A stretch of 64,000 nucleotides of DNA from Peribacillus acanthi. Lineage in GTDB: Bacteria > Bacillota > Bacilli > Bacillales > DSM-1321. Positions 1-7,456 of the stretch are shown in pieces. The position numbers and the translations under genes were made by a program. The DNA is taken from assembly GCF_003073175.1 (NCBI RefSeq), contig NZ_QBBX01000001.1, forward strand, positions 288,647 through 352,646, given 5' to 3'. Below the pieces are notes generated by a model, which was not told the origin of the DNA, searched no databases, and was given only the letters and a program-made list of their open reading frames with translations. Position 1 is the first letter of the stretch. Every line of letters begins with the position of its first letter.

Positions 1-549
1 TTCCCAGAAATTAAACGGAACATTCACTTCAACGCCGCCCAGCTCATCCACAATTTTCTTGAAGCCATCAAAATTGACGGTCGCATAATAATCAATTGGA
101 ATATCCAAAAATTCTTCTACGGTTTCAATGGTTGCTTCTTTTCCTTCATTATAAGAGGAATTAATTTTGCCTTTTCTCTCTTTTGTCGGTAGATACATTC
201 TTGTATCACGAGGTATGCTTAACAACTTCATAGTCTTCAAATTTGGATTGAAGGTCGCGACGATGATGGAATCTGCTCGTCCTGTTTCTCCTTTTGTTGT
301 ATAGTTTTCAACACCGAGGAGAAGAATAGATACTGGATGCTTACTTAAATATACCGTTTCATCACGTAGTTTTGATTTATCTCCGCGCAAAAGTTCACTA
401 TACGATTCATTAGCGGCTGAAAGTGTTTGATAGAATAGGTATGCTCCTACTCCACCTCCTATTAATAATAGGAATAAAAATATACCTAAAACACGTTTCC
501 ACGTTTTTTTCTTCTTTTTCTTATATCTAATTCGGGTGGTTCGCTCCAT
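1..549 (-). CDS. LytR-CpsA-Psr (LCP) family ligase, partial
   Basis: This gene runs off the left edge, so only about 183 N-terminal residues are present. It starts with ATG at 549 behind AAGGAG-like sequence. The protein has a lysine-rich cytosolic head (MERTTRIRYKKKKKK), one membrane segment at about residues 20-40, then an extracellular domain with the LCP hallmarks LLLGVEN, GRADSIIVATF and SIPRDTRMYLP. LCP proteins transfer lipid-linked anionic polymers such as teichoic acid to peptidoglycan outside the membrane. In B. subtilis a member (tagU/lytR) lies beside the yvyE gene, as here. A second LCP gene lies at 26806-27705. Family assignment is secure; the polymer is unknown. Confidence 0.9.
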   Translation of the reverse strand, partial: MERTTRIRYKKKKKKTWKRVLGIFLFLLLIGGGVGAYLFYQTLSAANESYSELLRGDKSKLRDETVYLSKHPVSILLLGVENYTTKGETGRADSIIVATFNPNLKTMKLLSIPRDTRMYLPTKERKGKINSSYNEGKEATIETVEEFLDIPIDYYATVNFDGFKKIVDELGGVEVNVPFNFWE

Positions 550-599
550 AAAACTGCTCCTTTTAACCGGATCTACTGTCTCCCTAGTTTTTCTCGTTT

Positions 600-628
600 A
601 CTATAATATACTCTGACTAGTATGGCAA
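600..628 (-). promoter_or_regulatory. Sigma-A-type promoter of the LCP gene
   Basis: On the minus strand a -35 TTGCCA (623-628) and a -10 TATAGT (600-605) are separated by exactly 17 bases and lie about 50 bases before the LCP start codon. This suggests the LCP gene is transcribed separately from the upstream yvyE-type gene. Confidence 0.55.
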
Positions 629-639
629 ATCGACTTCAA

Positions 640-1278
640 CTAGATTTCCATTTCTTCCTCTAAATACAAAATCTCACCTTCACTGATGTCTGACTGCCCA
701 TTTGTTAGCTCCGTCATCCAGTTGCGGAAGTTATCCTTTTGACCTTCTTCAACAAAGGTTTCGATTTCAACATTTTCGAGGTAGTGGATTTCCTTTAAGT
801 TGTAAACAGAAGACCGTAGTTCGTTTTCTAGTTTTCCGAGCCAAGTGTAGTCGACCTTCGTGTGCATCACACGCATAAGCTTACGACGGACGATTCCCGT
901 AGCGTTGATTCCTTCGGATGTGGATTTACCGTAAGCTCGGATGAGTCCACCTCCGCCAAGCTTAATGCCACCGAAATAACGGGTGACAACTACTACGGTA
1001 TCCTTCAAGCCTTTTTTCTTTAGAACTTCAAGCATCGGCACGCCTGCTGTTCCACTAGGCTCACCGTCGTCATTTGCTTTCTGAATTTGATCGTGCTCGC
1101 CAATCATATAGGCAGAGCAATTATGGGTAGCATCCCAATGCTTCTTTTTAATCGTTTGGATAAAGTCTTGAGCGGCTTCCTCTGTCTCTGCTCGCTCCAC
1201 ATACGCAATAAAACGGGATTTCTGAATGACGATTTCATGCTCGCCATATCCTTTCACCGTCAAATACTCCGGCAACAT
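640..1278 (-). CDS. yvyE: YigZ/YvyE family (IMPACT-like) protein
   Basis: The 212-residue protein has the conserved UPF0029/IMPACT N-terminal domain, with signatures HNCSAYMIG, DDGEPSGTAGVPML and VVVVTRYFGGIKLGGGGLIRAYG (quoted in parts), followed by a DUF1949-type C-terminal domain. The family is linked to translation control in eukaryotes; the bacterial role is not settled. An in-frame GTG lies four codons upstream at 1290, but GGGGA sits at a good distance before ATG 1278, so I choose 1278. Its position next to an LCP gene and divergent from degSU matches the B. subtilis neighbourhood. Confidence 0.92.
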   Translation of the reverse strand: MLPEYLTVKGYGEHEIVIQKSRFIAYVERAETEEAAQDFIQTIKKKHWDATHNCSAYMIGEHDQIQKANDDGEPSGTAGVPMLEVLKKKGLKDTVVVVTRYFGGIKLGGGGLIRAYGKSTSEGINATGIVRRKLMRVMHTKVDYTWLGKLENELRSSVYNLKEIHYLENVEIETFVEEGQKDNFRNWMTELTNGQSDISEGEILYLEEEMEI

Positions 1279-1912
1279 ACTATTCCCCACACTTTCTATT
1301 AATAGGGTGTAACCCCATTGTCTATTAACATGACAAAGTCAATTCATTATATGAAGGGGACAATCCCAGTCTTTTTCTCTGAACTTCTATTATAATGTTG
1401 TGGGTTGGAAGGAGCAAATGAGATTATTTGTTGCTAGAGAGTTGTTTTGGTAGGATAGATATAGAAATGAAGCGTTTATTTTTAGAAATGTTTCATATGT
1501 TTTTCACGAATAGTATTTTCGTAACGATTTGAGAAGGTACTGTAACGAAACTTTAATATTATAAGCCTAAAGCCATGATATAATTAGTCATTATCTGAGG
1601 GTAATCATTATTCAAGGATAATAAACGATGGGTATAAACCAATAAATGAGATGTACATAAATCTTGTTTTTTATTTTTTTGTTTTTCATATCAGAAAAAT
1701 ATTCCATCAAAGGGTATTTTGTGAAAAGTTTTAAGTAGATTAGAACAGGATAAAAGACATATAGCATTCTGGGGTCTTTTTGTTTTATGCTCAAAACAAC
1801 TAGTTATGAAGCCATTTGTAAGGTAGAATAAGCATCGCGATGGTCAAATGCACATCTGAGAGAGTAGTACAAACCCCCTATACATCATTGGAAGTTGAAG
1901 GAGCAGGTCCAA
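1279..1912. promoter_or_regulatory. Divergent intergenic region upstream of degS
   Basis: About 630 bases with no convincing gene. It contains two good -10 boxes on the plus strand, TATAAT at 1390-1395 and an extended TGA-TATAAT at 1577-1584, either of which could drive degSU. An AAGGAG at 1409-1414 precedes an 11-codon ORF (1418-1453), but the spacing to its ATG is only three bases. The length suggests degSU has a long leader or more than one promoter. Confidence 0.35.
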
Positions 1913-3055
1913 ATGTCCATTAAAAAACTTGATAGTAAAGAACTCGATACGATTCTCGAGAAAATGGTAGAGACCGTTGATAGTAGTAAAGGGGAAATCT
2001 TTCAGATCGGTGAGCAAAGCAGAAAAGATTTCGAATCCTTGTCTGAAGAGTTAAAGACGATTAAACAATTGGTAGTACAAGTTATTGATCAAGGTGATAA
2101 GTTAGAATTAAATGCGCGAATGGCTCGAAAACGCCTTTCAGAAGTGAGCAGCCAATTCAACCGTTTTTCTGAGGAACAAATCAGAGAAGCTTACGAAAAG
2201 GCACACACTCTACAGGTCGAGTTACAGATGAATCGCCAAACCGAAAAGCAATTACGTAATCGAAGAGATGACCTTGAAAGACGTTTGTTAGGTCTTCAGC
2301 AAACGATTGAACGTGCTGATTATCTGGTATCGCAAGTCAGTATTGTATTGAACTTTTTAACGAGTGACTTAGCGTTTGTCGGAGAGGCGCTTGAAGATGC
2401 GAAGCGAAAACAGGAATTCGGATTCAAAATTATAGAGGCGCAAGAAGAGGAACGAAAAAAGCTGTCGCGTGAAATCCATGATGGTCCAGCTCAAATGATG
2501 GCGAATGTGATGATGCGTTCAGACTTGATTGATCGCGTATTCCGCGAAAGAGGTTCTGAACAAGCGCTGCAAGAGGTCCGTGACTTAAAACGGATGGTGC
2601 GAAACGCATTGTATGAAGTTCGTCGCATTATTTATGATTTAAGACCTATGGCTTTAGACGACCTTGGAATCGTTCCGACCCTCAGAAAATACTTACAGAC
2701 TGTCGAAGAATATAATAAGTCTGCCAAACTTTCCTTCTTTAACATCGGGGAGGAAAAAAGGCTTAATAGTAATATGGAGGTCGCTTTATTCCGACTCGTC
2801 CAGGAATCCATCCAAAATGCCTTAAAGCACGCACAAGCTACGGAAATCCAAGTGAAATTGGAGATTCGAAAAGACGGTTGTACGGCTATCGTAAAGGATA
2901 ATGGAAAAGGATTCGATCCAACATCCAAGAAAGAAGGATCTTTCGGGTTAATGGGCATGAGGGAGCGGGTGGAGCTGCTAGAAGGCGAGATTTCTATCGA
3001 TTCCAAGCCTGGAGCTGGAACGATGGTCATCATCCAAATTCCAATTAAAGATTGA
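1913..3055 (+). CDS. degS: DegS, cytoplasmic sensor histidine kinase
   Basis: This 380-residue kinase phosphorylates DegU and controls the switch between motility, competence and exoenzyme or matrix production. It has a long N-terminal coiled-coil sensor region (about 1-180), a HisKA_3 dimerisation box EIHDGPAQ and an HATPase domain with KDNGKGFD and GLMGMRER. A TTG start at 1895 is possible, but AAGGAG at 1898-1903 is well placed for ATG 1913. That choice puts the phospho-accepting histidine at residue 189, the position known for B. subtilis DegS. No membrane segment is visible. degU follows 69 bases downstream. Confidence 0.96.
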   Translation: MSIKKLDSKELDTILEKMVETVDSSKGEIFQIGEQSRKDFESLSEELKTIKQLVVQVIDQGDKLELNARMARKRLSEVSSQFNRFSEEQIREAYEKAHTLQVELQMNRQTEKQLRNRRDDLERRLLGLQQTIERADYLVSQVSIVLNFLTSDLAFVGEALEDAKRKQEFGFKIIEAQEEERKKLSREIHDGPAQMMANVMMRSDLIDRVFRERGSEQALQEVRDLKRMVRNALYEVRRIIYDLRPMALDDLGIVPTLRKYLQTVEEYNKSAKLSFFNIGEEKRLNSNMEVALFRLVQESIQNALKHAQATEIQVKLEIRKDGCTAIVKDNGKGFDPTSKKEGSFGLMGMRERVELLEGEISIDSKPGAGTMVIIQIPIKD

Positions 3056-3124
3056 CCTTCATAGGAAAATAGATGGACAAGCATACTAACTATAAAAATA
3101 GATGAAACAAGGGAGGCGAAGACG

Positions 3125-3808
3125 TTGAAAACAAGCATCGTAATTATTGATGATCATCAACTATTTCGCGAAGGGGTTAAACGCATTTTAGATTTTGAAC
3201 CAACTTTTGAGGTTGTAGCTGAAGGCGACGACGGCACAGAAGCAGTAGATTTAGTAGAAAAATACCGTCCAGATGTAGTCATTATGGACATCAACATGCC
3301 AAACATGAATGGTGTTGAAGCTACTAAGGAATTGGTAGAAGAATTCCCGAATTCCAAAGTGATCATCCTGTCTATCCATGACGATGAAAACTACGTAACA
3401 CATGCCTTGAAAACAGGCGCTTGCGGGTACCTATTGAAGGAAATGGATGCAGATGCACTAGTTGACGCAGTTAAAGTTGTGGCAGATGGCGGATCTTACT
3501 TACATCCGAAAGTGACTCATAATTTGGTGAAGGAATACCGTCGCTTAGCGTCTGATACAGGAACTGAAGGTGGCAATGTGTTCGCAACTGAAATTCGCCG
3601 ACCACTACACTTATTAACGCGCCGTGAATGTGAAGTTCTACAATTATTAGCTGACGGACAAAGCAACCGCACAATCGGTGAAACACTGTTCATCTCAGAA
3701 AAAACAGTTAAGAACCACGTAAGTAACATCCTGCAAAAAATGAACGTAAACGACCGTACCCAAGCTGTAGTATTGGCTATTAAAAATGGTTGGGTAGAAG
3801 TGAATTAA
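3125..3808 (+). CDS. degU: DegU, NarL-type response regulator
   Basis: The 227-residue protein has a receiver domain (about 1-120) with acidic pocket D9-D10, phosphorylation site D55 in VVIMDINMP and a conserved K in the LLKEMDAD region. A LuxR-type helix-turn-helix follows (about 160-225, [15 protein letters not shown] and [13 protein letters not shown]). It begins with TTG behind GGGAGGCGA, as is common in this group. It is co-transcribed with degS. DegU binds promoters of flagellar, competence (comK) and degradative enzyme genes. The following hairpin at 3833 ends the operon. Confidence 0.97.
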   Translation: MKTSIVIIDDHQLFREGVKRILDFEPTFEVVAEGDDGTEAVDLVEKYRPDVVIMDINMPNMNGVEATKELVEEFPNSKVIILSIHDDENYVTHALKTGACGYLLKEMDADALVDAVKVVADGGSYLHPKVTHNLVKEYRRLASDTGTEGGNVFATEIRRPLHLLTRRECEVLQLLADGQSNRTIGETLFISEKTVKNHVSNILQKMNVNDRTQAVVLAIKNGWVEVN

Positions 3809-3832
3809 GGTTTGCTATATGAGATTGATGAG

Positions 3833-3859
3833 GCCCGGCGCGGTGTGCGTCGGGTTTTT
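3833..3859 (+). terminator. Rho-independent terminator of degSU
   Basis: A stem formed by CCCGGCGC and GCGTCGGG with a short loop is followed by TTTTTG, 25 bases after the degU stop. Confidence 0.75.
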
Positions 3860-3927
3860 GTGTGGTTTGGGGAATACGTGGATTGGGTTCTCTGTAGGTG
3901 GGGGCGAAATCGTCCTGTTGTGGGCGG

Positions 3928-4772
3928 TTTGGTAATAAAAGTGGTGCGTTCGGTAATAAATGGGCGTGGTTCGGTAATAAAGCAGGGCGGATCGGTAAAA
4001 AACACACTGCCTTCGGTAAAAAACTGGTTTTGTGAGCGATCGGTGTGCTTGGGCCAGGTAAAAAGTTTTCTGGATTCGCTCGAATTGCACATAAGTCACT
4101 GGTTTGGTAATAAAAGGGTTGCGTTCGGTAATAAATGAGCGTGGTTCGGTAATAAAGCAGGGCGGTTCGGTAAAAAACACACTGCATTCGGTAAAAACCC
4201 CGGTTCAGTCAGCGATCGGCGTGTTCGATCCCGGTAGAAAATATTCTGGATTCGCTCAAATACCACTTTAGTCGCTAGTTTGGTAATAAAAGCGTTGCGT
4301 TCGGTAATAAATGAGCGTGGTTCGGTAATAAAACAGGGCGGTCCGGTAAAATGTACACTGTCTTCGGTAAAAACCACGGTTCAGTCAGCGATCGGCGTGT
4401 TCGATCCCGGTAGAAAATATTCTGGATTCGTTCGAATTGCACATACGTTGCTGGTTTGGTAATAAAAGTGTTGCGTTCGGTAATAAATGGGCATGGTTCG
4501 GTAATAAAGCAGGGCGGTTCGGTAAAAAACAAACTGCATTCGGTAAAAGCCCCGGTTCAGTCAGCGATCGGCGAGTTCGATCCCGGTATAAATTATTCTG
4601 GATTCGCTCAAATACCACTTTAGTCGCTAGTTTGGTAATAAAAGGGTTGCGTTCGGTAATAAATGAGCGTGGTTCGGTAATAAAGCAGGGCGGTTCGGTA
4701 AAAAACACACTGCATTCGGTAAAAGCCCCGGTTCAGTCAGCGACCAACAAATTCTGGTTCGGCAAAAACAGT
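3928..4772. repeat. Tandem array 1 of 176-bp units built from 21-bp TTCGGTAATAAA monomers
   Basis: The marker GCGTTCGGTAATAAAT recurs at 3946, 4121, 4297, 4473 and 4649, giving a period of 175-176 bp over five copies. Within each unit the core GGTAATAAA or GGTAAAAAA recurs five times at exactly 21-bp spacing, then a roughly 70-bp linker (with GATCGGCGTGTTCGATCC-like sequence) closes the unit. Because 21 is a multiple of three, the minus strand stays open in several frames and gives low-complexity phantom peptides (FITER, LLPN, YYRT). I see no start signals for them and regard the array as non-coding. Confidence 0.9.
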
Positions 4773-4879
4773 TATGGATTAGAAAAAAGCACACATTTTT
4801 CAGTAAAGTCTCATTTGAATTGCAGGAATTTTCATTAGAAGTATCTAATTTTATCCGTAATCTAAAAAGGAGGAGAAAA

Positions 4880-5842
4880 ATGATACTGAAAAAACGCGAA
4901 ATACCTATTTCAATCATCAAATTGCAAGCATTGCTGCGTAGATTACCACCGACACATCCGAAAATTCCACAAATTCAAGAATCGCTATTGAAACAACAAG
5001 CTGGGTACAAAGGAGAAATTGCAGTTGATTATCAACTGAGCTTGCTCCCGGAAAAAGACTATCGTATTTTTCAAGATTTACGTCTTCAATTTAATGAATC
5101 TTTCTTTCAATTAGATACGCTGATACTAACACCTCAATATGCTTTAAGTCTGGAAATAAAAAACATGGCAGGTACTCTCTATTTTGATCGCGATTACCAC
5201 CAGTTAATTCGGACTTATGAAAATAAAGAAGAAGCTTTCCCTGATCCGATTCTACAAAGTCGGAGACATAGGCATCTATTTTCAAAGTGGCTTGCACTAT
5301 TCGGCTTTCAACAACTTCCTATTGTTTCACTCATTGTTATCAGTAGTCCTTACTCCATTATTCGTTCCTCATCACCTTCAAATCATCAACAGGTTATACA
5401 CAGTGCCTTTCTCCCAACCAAAATCGATGAGATAAAATCCACTTATCCTGCTAGTATTTATTCAGAAAAAGACATCAAAAAATTATCACGCCTTCTACTA
5501 AAACTACACACTCCAGCAGACTATCCGGTACTCGACCGGCAACAAGTAAATAAAAGCGAGATTCTTACCGGAGTTCAATGCCCATCTTGTATGAATCTCC
5601 CAATATCTAGACTTCATGGCTTTTGGTATTGTTCTCAGTGTAAAAGCAAATCGACCGATGCTCATATTCATGCTTTAAAAGATTATTTTTACTTAATCGG
5701 GCCCACCATCACCAGCAAAGAATTGCAGAAATTCCTTCATATTTCTTCACCACAGCTAGCGACGCGAATTTTTCAATCATCGAAGATTCCATTTACTGGT
5801 GTGAGGAAGAGTACAGTTTATGATTTATCGGGGGTTTGGTAA
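4880..5842 (+). CDS. NERD-domain protein with zinc ribbon
   Basis: The 320-residue protein starts at ATG 4880 behind AAAAGGAGGAG; an in-frame TTG further upstream has no such site. Residues of roughly 40-160 form a nuclease-related (NERD) domain: GYKGEIAVDYQL, QLDTLILTP and LSLEIKN carry the E, D and ExK residues of a restriction-endonuclease-like fold. A zinc ribbon (CPSC...YCSQC, about 233-258) and a C-terminal winged-helix-like part follow. NERD proteins are presumed DNA-processing enzymes; function is unproven. The gene lies between two 21-bp repeat arrays, and its TAA stop is inside the first monomer of array 3. In B. subtilis degU and degV are not separated this way as far as I know. 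Confidence 0.8.
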   Translation: MILKKREIPISIIKLQALLRRLPPTHPKIPQIQESLLKQQAGYKGEIAVDYQLSLLPEKDYRIFQDLRLQFNESFFQLDTLILTPQYALSLEIKNMAGTLYFDRDYHQLIRTYENKEEAFPDPILQSRRHRHLFSKWLALFGFQQLPIVSLIVISSPYSIIRSSSPSNHQQVIHSAFLPTKIDEIKSTYPASIYSEKDIKKLSRLLLKLHTPADYPVLDRQQVNKSEILTGVQCPSCMNLPISRLHGFWYCSQCKSKSTDAHIHALKDYFYLIGPTITSKELQKFLHISSPQLATRIFQSSKIPFTGVRKSTVYDLSGVW

Positions 5843-5936
5843 TAAATGAGGTTCGTTCGGTAATAAGTGAAGGTATTTCGGTAAAATACGGAGTCCGTTC
5901 GGTAAAATAACCACGAAGTTCAGTAATAACAGTGGC
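5835..5936. repeat. Array 3: five 21-bp TTCGGTAATAAA monomers
   Basis: Five GGTAATAA or GGTAAAAT cores follow one another at exact 21-bp spacing directly at the 3' end of the NERD gene; the gene's TAA stop is part of the first core. The last copy is diverged (TTCAGTAATAA). The unit matches arrays at 3928-4772 and 39983-40957 but has no larger-order linker. Confidence 0.85.
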
Positions 5937-6085
5937 GTGGTCAAAGTATTTCGAAAAGCAATCATTGTCGAAACCTGTCTTTTATTTGTGTAGCATAACA
6001 ATTTAATGCAAATGCGTTCATTTTCATATAGAATGGTTACTATAATTAAAATGGTAGAAAAACATTTATAAGGTAGGTATTTTTT

Positions 6086-6928
6086 ATGAAAACGGCAGTC
6101 GTTACGGATAGTACGGCGTACATCCCGAAAGAATTGCGCGATCAGTTAAACATACATATGGTGTCACTCAATGTCATTTTCGGTGGGGAATCGTATCGAG
6201 AAGAAATTGACATTTCTGTCCGTGATTTTTATGAAGAAGTTAAAAATGCAGATAAGCTGCCGACTACATCGCAGCCTCCAATTGGTGACTTCATTACAAA
6301 GTACGAAGAGTTGTCAAAAGAATACGATGCGGTCATCTCAATTCATTTATCCAGCGGGATCAGTGGAACATTTCAAGGGGCTGTTTCAGCAGGAGAGATG
6401 GTAGAAGGAATCGACGTCCATCCTTTTGATTCCGAGATTAGCTGTCGTATTCAAGGCTTCTATGTAATTGAAGCAGCCAAAATGGCAAACGCGGGCAAAA
6501 CTCCAGATGAAATCATCGCCCGACTAGATGAAATGAAGAAATCAGTACGAGCTTACTTTATGGTAGATGACCTTGCACACTTGCAGCGCGGAGGACGACT
6601 AAGCAGCGCACAAGCTATCATCGGCAGTCTTCTTCAGGTCAAGCCGTTACTGCACTTTGATAACAAAGTCATTGTTCCTTTCGAAAAAATTCGCACGCGC
6701 AAAAAAGCAATGAAGCGAATTGTCGATTTACTTGAAGAGGATGCGAAAAGTGGAGTTTCAATGCAGGCTGTCATTATCCAAGCAAGCCGAGAAGAGGAAG
6801 CGAACCAATGGAAACAAGAGCTACAAGCTCAGTTTCCGAATGTTTCTTTTGATATCAGTTATTTTGGCCCCGTCATTGGCACACATTTAGGTGAAGGCGC
6901 AATGGGGATGGGCTGGTATAAAATTTAG
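6086..6928 (+). CDS. degV: DegV family fatty-acid-binding protein
   Basis: The 280-residue protein has the DegV fold: VVTDSTAYIP at the N-terminus, PTTSQPPIGDF, and HLSSGISGTFQGA where the lipid head group binds, then VDDLAHLQRGGRLS and KPLLHF. In Firmicutes related FakB proteins present fatty acids to the kinase FakA for phospholipid synthesis. It follows degSU in B. subtilis too (yviA). A TATAAT lies at 6041-6046 and a terminator follows directly, so it appears monocistronic. The ligand cannot be told from sequence. Confidence 0.93.
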   Translation: MKTAVVTDSTAYIPKELRDQLNIHMVSLNVIFGGESYREEIDISVRDFYEEVKNADKLPTTSQPPIGDFITKYEELSKEYDAVISIHLSSGISGTFQGAVSAGEMVEGIDVHPFDSEISCRIQGFYVIEAAKMANAGKTPDEIIARLDEMKKSVRAYFMVDDLAHLQRGGRLSSAQAIIGSLLQVKPLLHFDNKVIVPFEKIRTRKKAMKRIVDLLEEDAKSGVSMQAVIIQASREEEANQWKQELQAQFPNVSFDISYFGPVIGTHLGEGAMGMGWYKI

Positions 6929-6957
6929 TCTGGACTCACCGTCCAGGCTATTTTTTT
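6927..6957 (+). terminator. Terminator of degV
   Basis: CTGGAC and GTCCAG form a stem around TCACC, extended by flanking bases, and are followed by a run of seven T. Confidence 0.8.
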
Positions 6958-7022
6958 CTAAATTGTTCCGATGCCGAAATAGCTCATTTCATGTTATAAT
7001 TTGTAAAAAGGAGGTGAAAAGG

Positions 7023-7415
7023 ATGGAAGCAATTTTACTAAAGTTGTTGGAAGGACAAGAACGGTTAGAAAAGAAGTTTGATAGTGTTGAGAATGATATA
7101 AAATGTATTAATAATGAAATCAATGGAATCAATAACCGCCTCGAAAACGTTGAAAATGAGATCAGTGGGATTAATAATCGCCTTGAAAACGTTGAAAATG
7201 AGATTAGTGGAATTAATAATCGCCTTGAAAACGTTGAAAATGAGATCAGCGGGATTAATAATCATCTAGAAAATGTCGAGAATGATATTAACAGCATTAA
7301 ATTTTCTGTAGTTCGAATAGAAGTCCAGCAAGAAGAAACAGTCCTTAGCTTGTTAAAGCATATTAAAAAGCAAGTCGATGAAAAAGACACGCATACACGT
7401 AAAAATCTTCATTAA
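7023..7415 (+). CDS. Small coiled-coil protein with 14-residue tandem repeats
   Basis: The 130-residue protein starts at ATG 7023 behind AAAAGGAGGTG; an extended -10 TGTTATAAT lies at 6992-7000. After a short head (MEAILLKLLEGQERLEKKFD) it carries four copies of a 14-residue unit, consensus GINNRLENVENEIS, encoded by 42-bp tandem repeats at about 7125-7295. The pattern is two heptads with I/L/V at core positions, so a long parallel coiled coil is expected. The tail (SVVRIEVQQEETVLSLLKHI) is also helical. Similar small proteins occur widely in Bacillales without known role. The repeat number may vary by slippage. Confidence 0.8.
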   Translation: MEAILLKLLEGQERLEKKFDSVENDIKCINNEINGINNRLENVENEISGINNRLENVENEISGINNRLENVENEISGINNHLENVENDINSIKFSVVRIEVQQEETVLSLLKHIKKQVDEKDTHTRKNLH

Positions 7416-7456
7416 AAAAAGTGAGGTGACTGTTTATTTTTCATTTCTTTAAAAAA

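Noticed and set aside
1418-1453. Leader peptide of 11 codons after AAGGAG upstream of degS
   Set aside because: Only three bases lie between the ribosome site and ATG, and no attenuator hairpin is visible.
3928-4772. CRISPR array
   Set aside because: The spacers are not unique: whole 176-bp units repeat, cores are 21 bp apart, and no cas genes are present.
3780-4920. Many overlapping 60-135 codon frames on both strands in array 1 with FITER, LLPN and YYRT repeats
   Set aside because: They result from the 21-bp period in stop-free sequence; no ribosome sites or start context, and three frames are open at once.
7065-7265. Minus-strand frame opposite the coiled-coil repeats
   Set aside because: Mirror of the 42-bp repeats on the plus strand, without ribosome site.
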